A stretch of DNA of 41,255 bases from Nitrospirota bacterium. GTDB taxonomy: Bacteria; Nitrospirota; Thermodesulfovibrionia; Thermodesulfovibrionales; UBA6898. The notes under the pieces are model-generated. The model ran no database searches. It had not been told where the DNA came from and worked only from the letters and a program-made list of their open reading frames with translations. The stretch is taken from contig JACRLQ010000034.1 of assembly GCA_016215155.1 (NCBI GenBank), positions 1 through 41,255 on the forward strand. Reading direction: 5' to 3'. Positions 17,696 to 26,983 of this stretch are shown piece after piece (position 1 is the stretch's first letter; every line of letters begins with the position of its first letter). Position numbers and translations under genes: made by a program.

Positions 17696-18754
17696 GTGAG
17701 CGCCAGAGTTCTGATAGTTGACGATTCTGCCTATACCAGGCAGCTTATTAAAAATATAATAGAGCAGGAACCCCACCTTGAGGTCGCCGGGATAGCGTCC
17801 GACGGAATTGACGCCATGGCCAAGACCCTCAGGCTTAAACCCGACATGATAACGCTCGATTTTGAAATGCCGGGGATGGACGGGTTCAGTTTCCTTCGCT
17901 GGCTGATGCGGGAGCGTCCGACCCCGGTGATCATGGTAAGTTCCTATAACGATACAAAGACGGTCTTCAAGGCCCTGGAGCTCGGCGCGGTGGATTTTAT
18001 AGCCAAGCCCACAAAACGCGCGTCGATCGAACTGAGGGGCATAGAGAGGGACCTGATCAGGAAGCTGAGGGGCATAAAAGATGTCAGACTTGAAAAGCTC
18101 AGTAAAAACCTCGAACTCCTTGACAGGCCTGAGCCGGTGTCCCGGACGGTATCCAGGGCGAACAACAGGGTGGACCTGGTGACGATCGGTTCGTCGACCG
18201 GAGGACCGGCCGCTCTCCAGATAATACTTACCAGATTGCCGGCCGATTTCCGGGCCGCGGTGGCCGTCAGCCAGCATATGCCGAGGGGGTTCACAGGTCA
18301 GCTTGCGCAGAGGCTTAACAAAATTTCTAACGTCTCGATAAAGGAGGCGCGCGACATGGACACCGTTGAACCCGGACATGTGCTGATATGTCCAGGCGGC
18401 TATCACATGGGATTCGAGAAAAAAGGAGCGGAGTATATCGTGTCCCTTAAAAAAGGGATGGTCGATGACAAATACACGCCTTCAGTCGATTACATGATGA
18501 AGTCTGCCGCCGAGATATTCGGGGACCTGACCATGGGGGTCATACTCACCGGAATGGGCAATGACGGGAAGGCGGGGATGGTGGAAATTAAAAATAAAGG
18601 CGGTTATACTATAGCAGAGTCGGAAGATACCGCTGTGGTATTCGGCATGCCGGGAGAGGCCATCAAGACGGGGGCGGTCGTCTCCGTGCTGCCGGTATCC
18701 GAGATACCCGCAGCGATCACGCGGATTGTAAACCGTCAGTCGGCAGGGAGATGA
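17696..18754 (+). CDS. cheB: Chemoreceptor methylesterase/deamidase CheB
   Basis: CheB removes methyl groups from receptors when its receiver domain is phosphorylated. The receiver has D9/D10, phospho-acceptor D55 (TLDFEMPGMDG) and K104 (AKP). A linker of about 50 residues leads to the esterase with the catalytic triad S167 (IGSSTGGP), H194 (SQHMP) and D290 (TGMGNDG). The GTG start has AAGGAG and GGGAG upstream. The next gene begins directly after its stop codon. Confidence 0.97.
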   Translation: MSARVLIVDDSAYTRQLIKNIIEQEPHLEVAGIASDGIDAMAKTLRLKPDMITLDFEMPGMDGFSFLRWLMRERPTPVIMVSSYNDTKTVFKALELGAVDFIAKPTKRASIELRGIERDLIRKLRGIKDVRLEKLSKNLELLDRPEPVSRTVSRANNRVDLVTIGSSTGGPAALQIILTRLPADFRAAVAVSQHMPRGFTGQLAQRLNKISNVSIKEARDMDTVEPGHVLICPGGYHMGFEKKGAEYIVSLKKGMVDDKYTPSVDYMMKSAAEIFGDLTMGVILTGMGNDGKAGMVEIKNKGGYTIAESEDTAVVFGMPGEAIKTGAVVSVLPVSEIPAAITRIVNRQSAGR

Positions 18755-19579
18755 ATGAGCGAGAAAGAGACAGCATATACCAATAAGGCTGATGAATTCC
18801 TCCAGATGTTCCGTAAGGGGGAGGAATTTACCAAGGAGCTTTTGAAGGAGAATGAAAAGCTCAGATACAGGATCGCCCAGCTGACGGAAACCGTTCAGCG
18901 CTCCGGAGATGAAGCCAGGACGAAGATCTATGAAAACAGGATACAGCTGCTGGAGGAAGAACTGAGTTCTCTCCGCGAGCGTTTCATGCAGGTTGAGCAG
19001 GAGAACAAGGACTTTGCCTCTAAATACATAGAGGTCGAAGAGGAAAACAATAATCTCGCCAACCTTTATGTAGCGAGCTATCAGCTGCATTCGACCCTGG
19101 ATTTTTCCGAGGTGCTGAGGATTGTCCTCGAAATTGTAATTAATCTGATAGGGGCGGAAAAATTTACGGTCCTTCTTATAGAAGACAAGACGAATGAGCT
19201 CGTCGCGGTCTGCACGGAAGGCATGGCGATGTCGGAGGCGCCCAAGGTAAAAATCGGGGACGGCACAATCGGGACGGTCGCCAAAGAGGGAGAAAGTTTT
19301 TTTGCCCAGGACCTCAGCAATGTCAGGGAATTCAACCCCCTTGACCCGATCGTCTGCATACCGCTTAAGATAAAAGAGCACGTTATCGGGGTCATCGCCA
19401 TTTATAAATTACTGGTGCAAAAAGATGGTTTTACCAATGTCGATTACGAACTTTTCAATCTCCTTGCGGGTCACGCGGCCACTGCGATCTTCTCCTCCCG
19501 GATGTATACTCAGTCTGAGAGGAAACTTACGACGATCCAGAGTTTCCTTGACCTTCTGAAAGAGAAGCCGAGGAGATAG
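18755..19579 (+). CDS. Coiled-coil GAF-domain protein
   Basis: Residues 1-105 are charged and heptad-rich (for example ELLKENEKLRYRIAQLTETV and RIQLLEEELSSLRERF), predicting a long coiled coil. Residues from about 110 to 255 form a GAF domain, with LDFSEVLRIVLEIVINLIGAEKFTVLLIED and a LKIKEHVIGVIAIYKL strand pair. No kinase, cyclase or DNA-binding output follows, so it is probably a sensory adaptor. ATG follows the cheB stop with no gap. It is followed after 9 nt by a CheY-like regulator, and the two could act together. Confidence 0.85.
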   Translation: MSEKETAYTNKADEFLQMFRKGEEFTKELLKENEKLRYRIAQLTETVQRSGDEARTKIYENRIQLLEEELSSLRERFMQVEQENKDFASKYIEVEEENNNLANLYVASYQLHSTLDFSEVLRIVLEIVINLIGAEKFTVLLIEDKTNELVAVCTEGMAMSEAPKVKIGDGTIGTVAKEGESFFAQDLSNVREFNPLDPIVCIPLKIKEHVIGVIAIYKLLVQKDGFTNVDYELFNLLAGHAATAIFSSRMYTQSERKLTTIQSFLDLLKEKPRR

Positions 19580-19588
19580 GGGACGAGC

Positions 19589-19951
19589 ATGCGTAACATA
19601 CTGGTTGTGGAGGACTCACCTACCATGAGGCAGCTTATAAGCTTTGCCATTAAAAGGGTCCCGAACTCACACGTTATCGAAGCCACCGACGGTGTGGACG
19701 CCCTCAAAAAATTATCTTCGGAGAAAATAGACCTGATACTCGCCGATATCAATATGCCTGTGATGGACGGTCTGAAACTGGTGAGTCTCGTGCGGGGGAA
19801 TCCTTCCTATAAAGACATCCCGATAATAATCGTGACAACTGAGGGCGCTGAAGAAGACAGAAAAAGGGCCATAGCGATAGGGGCCAACGCCTACCTCCCC
19901 AAACCCATCCAGACCCAGGAGCTTATCAAGCTGGTAAACGGTTTCCTGTAA
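19589..19951 (+). CDS. CheY-like single-domain response regulator (second)
   Basis: The 120-residue receiver has E8/D9, phospho-acceptor D53 (LADINMPVMDG), switch T83/T84 and K105 (PKP). It is the last gene of the + strand chemosensory run and closely resembles the regulator before cheA, so the kinase has at least two receivers plus CheB to choose from. Either could act as a phosphate sink or the output regulator. The gene is convergent with the HD-GYP gene after a 58-nt gap. Confidence 0.93.
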   Translation: MRNILVVEDSPTMRQLISFAIKRVPNSHVIEATDGVDALKKLSSEKIDLILADINMPVMDGLKLVSLVRGNPSYKDIPIIIVTTEGAEEDRKRAIAIGANAYLPKPIQTQELIKLVNGFL

Positions 19952-20009
19952 AATAGCGCGGAAGTCGGGAAGCTGGGAAGGCCGGATGACAAAACAGAAA
20001 TAGTGCCTG

Positions 20010-21176
20010 TTACGACCTGAATATTCCTGCAAATACCCTGATCAGCACAGGGTCATACACCGAGCCGCCTTTTTCTTCCATGACCTTCAGTGATTCCGAA
20101 ATACCGTGTCTTGAGCGGTCCCCGGCCATGCCCGAGACCATATTGGAAAAATCGCTCGCGATGCTTACTATCCGGCTGAACACATTGACGTCTTTGCGTG
20201 CAGTATTGGCGGGATATCCCGACCCGTCAATATTCATGTGGTGTTCATGCGCCGTAAGCATCGAGAGGATCGAGGACTCATTGAGTCCGAAGGACCTCAG
20301 GATCACCTTTACCCCGTCCACGGGGTGACGCTTCAGCAGTTCGGCTTCCCCTGGGGTGAGACCTGTTTTTTTGTTGAGTATATCAGCGGGAATTTCTACT
20401 TTTCCGATATCATGGAAAAAAGCCGCCATCGAAAGCGCCCTCAGCTGGACCCTGCCCATGCCAAGCCTCTTTCCGAGGGTCGCTGCAAGTATCGCAACGT
20501 TCACGGCATGTATAAAAAAGGTGTTCCCGGAGACCTTCGCCACGGTCAATGACACAAGGTGGCTCTCGTCCGACAGTATGCTGTCCACCATAATCTGGAG
20601 GGCGCGTTTGATCCTCTTTAATTTGATCCTGGACCCGGACTTGATGGACTTGTCGATATCTTTGACCACACCGACCGCCTTTGTGTAGGCCCGCACCGCT
20701 ACCGCCCTGCTGTCTTTTAAGTCGATCCCTTCCTCTCTCCTGAGGACAACCGGTCCTCCGATGGTGATGACCTGGGACATTTTACGGTCGACCGCGTTTT
20801 GGATGTCGGACGCCTCTGTCCCCTCTTTTATTGCATAGGCCAGGGTTATAAGGTCTTCATGTCTTATCGGCGCCCTGAAATCCAGGAGTCCGATCGATTT
20901 ATTCCTGAGTTCGGCGGCCAGCGCGGTAAAGTTTTCGACGTCAGAGATTCCCGCCTTTATCCGGATGCCCTCGATATAGAAAGACCCCTCGATCATCTTC
21001 AGGGTTATCTCACCGTTTTCTCCGAGCAGCAGGTCCAGGTCCGCGGCAAGCCTTTTGGCCGAGTTCAGCACTGCGTCGTTCATGGAATCATAGATCCCGG
21101 TAATCCTGATGAGAATGAAAAGATTGGTGATAAGCGGCCTGCCGCGCCTGGTGACTTTGTCTTCTAATGATTCCAT
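20010..21176 (-). CDS. HD-GYP domain protein (probable c-di-GMP phosphodiesterase)
   Basis: HD-GYP enzymes hydrolyse cyclic di-GMP. The C-terminal half of the 388-residue protein has HAVNVAILAATLGKRLG, the metal-binding FFHDIGKVEIP, LLKRHPVDG, and TAHEHHMNIDGSGYP with an intact GYP motif. The N-terminal 140 residues (EITLKMIEGSFYIEGIRI, LRNKSIGLLDFRAPIRHEDL) resemble the N-terminus of the HEAT protein encoded just upstream, suggesting a shared docking or sensor domain. Start and upstream stop overlap by 1 nt (TAATG), so the two are coupled. Confidence 0.9.
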   Translation of the reverse strand: MESLEDKVTRRGRPLITNLFILIRITGIYDSMNDAVLNSAKRLAADLDLLLGENGEITLKMIEGSFYIEGIRIKAGISDVENFTALAAELRNKSIGLLDFRAPIRHEDLITLAYAIKEGTEASDIQNAVDRKMSQVITIGGPVVLRREEGIDLKDSRAVAVRAYTKAVGVVKDIDKSIKSGSRIKLKRIKRALQIMVDSILSDESHLVSLTVAKVSGNTFFIHAVNVAILAATLGKRLGMGRVQLRALSMAAFFHDIGKVEIPADILNKKTGLTPGEAELLKRHPVDGVKVILRSFGLNESSILSMLTAHEHHMNIDGSGYPANTARKDVNVFSRIVSIASDFSNMVSGMAGDRSRHGISESLKVMEEKGGSVYDPVLIRVFAGIFRS

Positions 21177-22831
21177 TATCCTTTTTTTGCCTCTTTGAGC
21201 GACTTAATACAGGCCTCTCTCAGGATGTCTTTGCGCGAGCCGGTTTCCTTCTCGATCATTGATAAGGCCTCGGGAGCTCCTGTCAAGGCCAGGCCGTATG
21301 CGGCCGCGGCCCTGATCTCAGTGGTCTCATCCTTTTCCAGAAGGCCTTTTTTTCTGAACAGTTCCTCCAAAAGAGGTAAGGCTTCTTTACCTCCTGTGAG
21401 GGCGAGCGTTTCGAGGAGTTCCTTTTTCTCAAGGAAGGTTTTTTTTCTGAACTCCTCGGCGGACACCGCTTCCCTGATGACCTTGAAATGGGCCGGGTCC
21501 CTGAACCTTCGTATGGCCCTCAGGGCAATTGTCCTTACGGACTGGTCCGCATCCGCTAAAGCAGAGAGAAAGGACTTTTTGGTCTCCGGGGTATTAATGC
21601 CGTCTAAGGCTCGGACCGCTTCTCTTCTTACCCTGACGTCGGAGTGGAGAAGGATTTTCCCGAGGTATGGGACCGCCTCGGGTTCCTTTGTCATGCCGAG
21701 AATCATTGCGATATTCCTTATGAGATACCAGCGCTTGTCCGTAAGGAAAGCGGCAAAGGACTGAATTCTCAGCTTTCCGATGTCTGAGAGGATATCGCAG
21801 AGAAGTTTCCTGTGCCTCCTGTCCTGGAGTTCACCGAGCAACTCTATTGTATTGGGGATGATCCTTGGTCCAAGACGAAGGAGATATTCTTTGATCTCCT
21901 CCGGGGGCCGCGTCTCACTGAAGAAAAGCGCGAGATTTTCAACACTGCCGGCGCGGGCAAGTATATCGCCTATCATCTCCTGCTGTTTTTGGGAGTCATA
22001 TAAAGAGGAGATGTTCTGAAGTCCCTTTGATATCTCCAGGGCGCCTGAGATGTCCTTGCTCTGCATCCTCATGTCCATTATCTTGCCAAGGTTAAGAACG
22101 ATAATCTGGAACGCATCGGCATCGCGTTCATTGGAAAGGAGGTCCATAAAAAGGGCGACGGACGATGAAAGGAGAAATTTATCGTCCAGGGTCTGAAGTT
22201 CATTTTTTATACCTTCGATATCTATGTCCTCCGAAGGTCCGACTTTGACTATTGACTCCGACACGCTCCCGCCCTCTTCAGCAGGGGCCAGTGTCACGCT
22301 ACCCTGGTCGGTCGAGACCTCAGCGGTATCGTCGAAGATGAGGCTCTCCTCTATGACCAGGTCGTCGTCCACACTGTCTTCAACCGCGGTATATCCCATA
22401 TTCCTGATATTTTTCGCCCAAAGAAGTGTCACGATGTCATCTTCATCCGCATTGTCGTCCTTGGGAGTGCGCCTGAGGATATCGACAAAGTCCTTTATTT
22501 CCTCGAAGGTAATGCCTTTATGAAAAGATATCTGTCTTAGTCCGTCCGCAAAAAGAAGCATGGCGGGGTTATCGTTGCGCTCCTCGCTCCGGAACACTTC
22601 ATTGCCCTTAAAAGAAAGCGAGTACTGGTCTATATCGAAGGCCAGCTCGTCGCTGGTTTCAAAAAAGGCGTTGAACCTGTCAAAAAGTTCGCCGGAGAAT
22701 TTCTGGTATACCGGATTGTCCTTCGGGTAAACGTTTACGGCCTTGACGGTCTTGGTGACGGTCTTCATGATTTCCTTCGCAAGACCGATATCTTTTTCGC
22801 TTATCTCCTCGACAAGATCTTCATTCACCAT
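21176..22831 (-). CDS. HEAT-repeat protein paired with the HD-GYP gene
   Basis: The first 125 residues form a domain with FDIDQYSLSFKGNEVF and DGLRQISFHKGITFEEI, similar in pattern to the N-terminus of the downstream HD-GYP protein. A charged linker with EDIDIEGIKNEL follows. From about 330 to 551 there are HEAT repeats such as HSDVRVRREAVRALDGI, DADQSVRTIALRAIRRF and AAAAYGLALTG. No enzymatic motif is visible. The ATG lacks a Shine-Dalgarno; a TTGACA promoter ends right before it. A scaffold for the HD-GYP enzyme is the simplest reading, but it is inference. Confidence 0.85.
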   Translation of the reverse strand: MVNEDLVEEISEKDIGLAKEIMKTVTKTVKAVNVYPKDNPVYQKFSGELFDRFNAFFETSDELAFDIDQYSLSFKGNEVFRSEERNDNPAMLLFADGLRQISFHKGITFEEIKDFVDILRRTPKDDNADEDDIVTLLWAKNIRNMGYTAVEDSVDDDLVIEESLIFDDTAEVSTDQGSVTLAPAEEGGSVSESIVKVGPSEDIDIEGIKNELQTLDDKFLLSSSVALFMDLLSNERDADAFQIIVLNLGKIMDMRMQSKDISGALEISKGLQNISSLYDSQKQQEMIGDILARAGSVENLALFFSETRPPEEIKEYLLRLGPRIIPNTIELLGELQDRRHRKLLCDILSDIGKLRIQSFAAFLTDKRWYLIRNIAMILGMTKEPEAVPYLGKILLHSDVRVRREAVRALDGINTPETKKSFLSALADADQSVRTIALRAIRRFRDPAHFKVIREAVSAEEFRKKTFLEKKELLETLALTGGKEALPLLEELFRKKGLLEKDETTEIRAAAAYGLALTGAPEALSMIEKETGSRKDILREACIKSLKEAKKG

Positions 22832-22834
22832 ACT

Positions 22835-22864
22835 TTTTTATCATTTAACGCCCCGTTATGTCAA
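22835..22864 (-). promoter_or_regulatory. Probable promoter of the HEAT/HD-GYP operon
   Basis: On the minus strand a perfect TTGACA (22864-22859) is followed after 18 nt by TAAAAA (22840-22835). The predicted start point is within a few bases of the ATG at 22831, which has no ribosome binding site. Confidence 0.5.
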
Positions 22865-22966
22865 TAAGGTCTCATCGAACGCGGTCCGCGCAGGCCGGAA
22901 ATCCTTGGATATGGCCGCGACACAACGGGAAGAGCGGGCGTCTTTGGGGCCCCTAAAACCAACACT

Positions 22967-23878
22967 TTATTGCGGAGTCGAAGAGGACGGCTTACAGAAG
23001 AACTCGTAACCGTTTTTGCCCCTCTTTTTTACGCGATACATGGCCGAGTCGGCTTTCCTTATGAGGTCCTCGACGTCTTCTCCGTCAGAGGGGTAGATGC
23101 TTATCCCTACGCTTGAGCCGACATTGACCTCGCTTCCGTCGAGGGTAAAGGGTTCCGCGATCGATTCGACTATCCTGGCGGCAAAATGTGAAATCTCTTC
23201 CATGGCTGATATGTGCGAAAGCAGTATTATAAACTCGTCCCCCCCGAACCTGGCCACAGTATCGGATTTGCGCACACATCCCCTCAGCCTCGCGCCCGCC
23301 TCTTTAAGGAGCAGGTCGCCCATATAATGTCCCTTTTCATCGTTGACGGGTTTAAGGTTGTCGATGTCGATATACAGCAGGGAGAAGCTGTGCTTGTATC
23401 GTCTGGAATATTCTATGGCCTCGGTCACCCTGTCATAGAACATCTGCCTGTTCGGAAGCCCCGTCAGAAGATCGATATGAGCGCGTTTTCTGAGCATCTG
23501 GAACTCCTGGTGGTCCCGGACCAGCTTCTGAAAACGGATGGCAAACTCGGTCAGGTTAAAGGGCTTGGAGATGAAATCCCTGGCCCCCACTGAAAGGGCG
23601 TCCTTTTCAGGATATTCATCGGAAAATGAGGTCATCACCATGATAGAGATGTCGGGATGGAGCTTCAGAAGTTCCCGCATCAGGGTGATCCCGTCCATGG
23701 ACGGCATCTTGATGTCCGTGATAACGACATCGAAGTTCACCTCGCTGCTCCTTTTAAGGGCCTCCGCGCCGTTTGATGCTGTTTCTATGAGTATGTTCCG
23801 GCCGGAGAGAAACTCCTCAAGGACGTCTCGTATGTCTTTGTCGTCATCGACGATAAGCACCCTGCATAAAGGTAACAC
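22967..23878 (-). CDS. Response regulator with GGDEF diguanylate cyclase output
   Basis: A receiver domain (acidic pocket in VLIVDDDKD, phospho-acceptor D55 in VITDIKMPSMDG, lysine in SKPF) is followed by a GGDEF domain that makes cyclic di-GMP. The catalytic GGDEF is intact at 212-216, and the allosteric inhibition site RKSD lies five residues before it. I chose GTG at 23878 (303 residues) because AGGAGG sits about 10 nt upstream; a TTG 45 nt further up would add 15 residues but lies in the promoter palindrome. It is flanked by the HD-GYP operon, so opposing c-di-GMP enzymes are adjacent. Confidence 0.93.
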   Translation of the reverse strand: MLPLCRVLIVDDDKDIRDVLEEFLSGRNILIETASNGAEALKRSSEVNFDVVITDIKMPSMDGITLMRELLKLHPDISIMVMTSFSDEYPEKDALSVGARDFISKPFNLTEFAIRFQKLVRDHQEFQMLRKRAHIDLLTGLPNRQMFYDRVTEAIEYSRRYKHSFSLLYIDIDNLKPVNDEKGHYMGDLLLKEAGARLRGCVRKSDTVARFGGDEFIILLSHISAMEEISHFAARIVESIAEPFTLDGSEVNVGSSVGISIYPSDGEDVEDLIRKADSAMYRVKKRGKNGYEFFCKPSSSTPQ

Positions 23879-23900
23879 CCGGAACAACCCTCCTGAAGCA

Positions 23901-23950
23901 TATATTGCAAGTCTTGCATACAATATATCCTGAAAAGATCAACTATGCAA
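23901..23950 (-). promoter_or_regulatory. Promoter and operator-like palindrome before the GGDEF gene
   Basis: On the minus strand TTGCAT (23950-23945), 17 nt and TATATT (23927-23922) form a good sigma70 promoter. The -10 element is part of an inverted repeat, TATATTGCAAG (23901-23911) against CTTGCA plus AATATA (23913-23927, with a 3-nt insertion). The symmetry over the -10 and start point suggests a repressor site. Confidence 0.6.
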
Positions 23951-23963
23951 CATGCGGCGATTT

Positions 23964-24710
23964 CTAGTCCCCGGGTTCGGAAGAAATTTTTTCCAGGGCT
24001 TTTTTGGCCGCGATCGTCTCTGCTTCCTTCTTCCTGTGACCCGACGCGGTCCCTAGTTTTTTGTCGTCCAGATATACGGAAACCGTAAAGGTCCTCTTGT
24101 GCTCCATGCCCTGCTGCCTGACAAGCCTGTATTCAGGCAGTTTCCCGTAGAGAAACTGCGTCTTTTCCTGCAGTTCGGTCTTGTAATCGTAAAAATCACC
24201 GGCTGAGATCGCCTGATCAATCTTTCCCCCGATGATCCTCAGGACCAGGTCCCTGGTTATCTCAAAGCCGCCATCGAGGAATACGGCCCCTACAACCGCC
24301 TCAAGCACGTCTGCAAGGATGGATTTTTTCGTCCTCCCGCCCGTTGCCTCCTCTCCCTTGCCGAGCATGATATACTTGCCCAGAGAGACAGAGGCGGCAG
24401 TCTCGGCAAGCACGGTCTCACTGACAAGATAGGATTTCATCTTGGCAAGCACGGACTCGCTGTGTGACTGACTGAGACGGAAGAGATATTCGACCACGAT
24501 GAGTCCCAGGACGGAGTCCCCAAGAAATTCAAGCCGTTCATTATATTTCTTTACGGAGCCGCTGTGTTCATGGAAATACGACTTGTGGGTCAGGGCTTCG
24601 GCAAGCAGGGCGCTGTTTTCAAAAACATGACCAAGGCTTTTTTCCAGGTCATGGAGTCCGGACTTATGAGGAGGGCGGATCAACTCTGATATTTTTTGAA
24701 AATGAGGCAT
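23964..24710 (-). CDS. rnc: Ribonuclease III
   Basis: RNase III cuts double-stranded RNA in rRNA and mRNA maturation. The signature [14 protein letters not shown] lies at about 57-70 (E61, D65), with [15 protein letters not shown] later and a C-terminal dsRNA-binding domain ([43 protein letters not shown]). I placed the start at the ATG encoding MPHFQKI (248 residues), which has GGCGGA upstream. An upstream TTG would add 14 residues of fabF-overlapping sequence. It overlaps the end of fabF by 31 nt; fabF-rnc is a common gene order. Confidence 0.95.
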   Translation of the reverse strand: MPHFQKISELIRPPHKSGLHDLEKSLGHVFENSALLAEALTHKSYFHEHSGSVKKYNERLEFLGDSVLGLIVVEYLFRLSQSHSESVLAKMKSYLVSETVLAETAASVSLGKYIMLGKGEEATGGRTKKSILADVLEAVVGAVFLDGGFEITRDLVLRIIGGKIDQAISAGDFYDYKTELQEKTQFLYGKLPEYRLVRQQGMEHKRTFTVSVYLDDKKLGTASGHRKKEAETIAAKKALEKISSEPGD

Positions 24711-25924
24711 GCATTCGTTCCGCCAAACCCGAATGAATTGGAGATCGCACAATTGACAACAGTGTGTTTTGCCTTGTGCGGGACGTAGTCAAGGTCGCAT
24801 CCCTCGTCAGGGTTGTCGAGGTTTATCGTGGGAGGGATCGTGTTGTTGACGATGCTGAGGACGGAGATTACGGCCTCGATCCCCCCTGCCGCCCCCAGGA
24901 GGTGCCCCGTCATGGATTTTGTCGAACTGACGGAAAGCTTGTACGCATGTTCTCCGAAGATCGTTTTTATGGCGGTAGTCTCCAACTCGTCCCCGAATTT
25001 TGTAGAAGTTCCGTGTGCGTTTATGTAGTCAATATCAGAAGGTCCGATACCGGCGTCCCTAAGGGACATCGCCATGCATCTTGCCGCGCCCTCGCCGCCG
25101 GGCGCGGGGGCGGTCATGTGATAGGCGTCACCGGCAAGCCCATAACCTGCCAGTTCCGCGTATATCCTTGCGCCCCGGGCCAGGGCGTTTTCGAGCGACT
25201 CCAGTACGACTATGCCGGAGCCCTCACCCATGATAAAACCGTCTCTGTCCCTGTCGAAGGGTCTGCTGGCCTTTTCGGGCTCATCGTTTCTTGTGGAAAG
25301 GGCCTTCATCGCATTAAATCCGCCTATGCCCATAGCGCTTATGACCGATTCAGTGCCTCCGGCAATCATGGCGTCGGCATCACCGCGCTGGATTATCTTG
25401 AAGGCGTCGCCTATGGCGTGGCTCCCCGTTGCGCAGGCCGTTGCAGGTGCCTGATTGGGGCCCTTTGCCCCGTGTCTGATGGATATCTGTCCCGCCGCCA
25501 TATTCACGATGAGACTGGGGATAAAAAACGGGGTTATCCTCCTCATGCCTTTTTCGAGGAAGACCTTGTGGTAATGTTCGATGGTGGTAAGTCCCCCCAT
25601 CCCGGCCCCAACGCAGACGCCGACCCTTTCCGCATTCTGCCCGTCGATTATGAGGCCTGAGTCCTTCACCGCCATAATGGAGGCCGCCAACCCAAGATGG
25701 ATGAAACGGTCCATCTTCTTGATTTCTTTGGGTTCTATGTAGTCTTCGGCCCTGAAATCGGGGACCTCACCGGCTATCTGGGTGGGGAATGACGATGCGT
25801 CAAAATAGGTGATCCGCCTGATCCCCGATCTGCCCTGGACCAGAGCTTCCCAGCTCTTCTCAACGCCGACGCCCAGGGGCGTTATCAGCCCCAGGCCTGT
25901 TACAACGACTCTGCGTCCGGTCAT
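24680..25924 (-). CDS. fabF: 3-oxoacyl-[acyl-carrier-protein] synthase II
   Basis: FabF elongates acyl-ACP by condensation with malonyl-ACP. The catalytic Cys-His-His set is present: C164 ([10 protein letters not shown]), H304 ([11 protein letters not shown]) and H341 ([12 protein letters not shown]). N-terminal [15 protein letters not shown] and C-terminal [12 protein letters not shown] are typical. The ATG shares its A with the acpP stop (TGATG), so I prefer it to the TTG one codon upstream; the protein is then 414 residues. Confidence 0.97.
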   Translation of the reverse strand: MTGRRVVVTGLGLITPLGVGVEKSWEALVQGRSGIRRITYFDASSFPTQIAGEVPDFRAEDYIEPKEIKKMDRFIHLGLAASIMAVKDSGLIIDGQNAERVGVCVGAGMGGLTTIEHYHKVFLEKGMRRITPFFIPSLIVNMAAGQISIRHGAKGPNQAPATACATGSHAIGDAFKIIQRGDADAMIAGGTESVISAMGIGGFNAMKALSTRNDEPEKASRPFDRDRDGFIMGEGSGIVVLESLENALARGARIYAELAGYGLAGDAYHMTAPAPGGEGAARCMAMSLRDAGIGPSDIDYINAHGTSTKFGDELETTAIKTIFGEHAYKLSVSSTKSMTGHLLGAAGGIEAVISVLSIVNNTIPPTINLDNPDEGCDLDYVPHKAKHTVVNCAISNSFGFGGTNACLIFKKYQS

Positions 25925-26154
25925 CAAGCCTGTTTGTTCTTTATATACTCTATCGCGTCTTTGACCTTTGCGATCTTTTCGGCGTCTTCGTCAGGTATTT
26001 CTATGTTAAACGTCTCCTCGAATGCCATGACCAGTTCGACGGTATCAAGTGAGTCAGCGCCGAGGTCCTCGACAAAAGAAGCGTCCGGCACCACGTCCGC
26101 CGCATTGACCCCAAGCTGCTTGGCTATAATCTCTTTTACTTTTTCTTCAACCAT
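25924..26154 (-). CDS. acpP: Acyl carrier protein
   Basis: The 76-residue acidic protein carries the 4'-phosphopantetheine attachment serine S35 in [16 protein letters not shown]. Length and N-terminus ([15 protein letters not shown]) are standard. It lies between fabG and fabF, the usual order. The ATG is preceded by GGGAGG on the minus strand. Confidence 0.98.
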   Translation of the reverse strand: MVEEKVKEIIAKQLGVNAADVVPDASFVEDLGADSLDTVELVMAFEETFNIEIPDEDAEKIAKVKDAIEYIKNKQA

Positions 26155-26239
26155 TACAATACCTCCCGTTTAGTTTCTTTTTAAACTCAGAAAGATTATT
26201 TATAAAACCTCTCCGGACATGCGACAGGGTCCGGACAGG

Positions 26240-26983
26240 CTACATATACATTCCGCCGTTGACGTGAATGACCTGCCCGGTAACATACGCGCTTTCGGAC
26301 GACGCAAAAAAAGCCACGGCGTTGGCTACGTCCTCTACCGAGCCGAATTTTCCGACAGGTATAGATTTTAACATTTCCTGCCTTACATTTTCAGCAAGGG
26401 CATCGGTCATGGCGGTCGCGATGAACCCGGGGGCCACCGCGTTGACCGTTATACCCCTGCTGGCGTATTCGCGGGCTATGGTCTTTGTCAGGCCGACAAT
26501 GCCGGCCTTTGAGGCGCTATAGTTGGCCTGCCCCGGATTACCCATGAATGCGACCACGGAGGCAATGTTGATGATCCGGCCCGACTTCTGCTTTACCATG
26601 ACCTTTACCGCCTCTTTGGAGCAGAGGAAGGTGCCCTTGAGGTTTATATTCATGACGGCGTCCCAGTCTTCGGCCTTCATCCTCAGAAGCAGGCCGTCCC
26701 TGGTGATGCCGGCATTGTTTATGAGGATGTCGACCCTGCCGAACTCCCTTATGATATCCTCGAAGGCCTTTGTGACTTCGTCGGCCTGGGAGACGTCAAG
26801 CTTGAGCGCGAGGGTCCGGACACCCTCCTGGGCGCCGATCTCTTTTGCCGTCTCGGCAGCGCTTTCATAAGAAATGTCCGCGACGACCAGGTCGGCGCCT
26901 TTTTTTGCCAGGCGGATTGCGATGGCCTTTCCTATGCCCCGGGCGCCCCCGGTTATTAACGCGATTTTACCTTTTAGTTCCAT
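26240..26983 (-). CDS. fabG: 3-oxoacyl-[acyl-carrier-protein] reductase
   Basis: FabG is the NADPH-dependent reductase of fatty acid elongation. The Rossmann loop TGGARGIGKAIA (11-22), NNAG (89-92) and catalytic S142, Y155 and K159 (YSASK) are all present; the 247-residue length is exact for the family. The start has GGGGG 5-9 nt upstream. plsX, fabH and fabD, often upstream, are not here: the next gene on this strand is a response regulator after a 224-nt gap that has no clear gene. Confidence 0.97.
   Translation of the reverse strand: MELKGKIALITGGARGIGKAIAIRLAKKGADLVVADISYESAAETAKEIGAQEGVRTLALKLDVSQADEVTKAFEDIIREFGRVDILINNAGITRDGLLLRMKAEDWDAVMNINLKGTFLCSKEAVKVMVKQKSGRIINIASVVAFMGNPGQANYSASKAGIVGLTKTIAREYASRGITVNAVAPGFIATAMTDALAENVRQEMLKSIPVGKFGSVEDVANAVAFFASSESAYVTGQVIHVNGGMYM

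Noticed and set aside
24764-25660. A 298-codon frame antisense to fabF
   Set aside because: fabF is unambiguous and the antisense product resembles no family.
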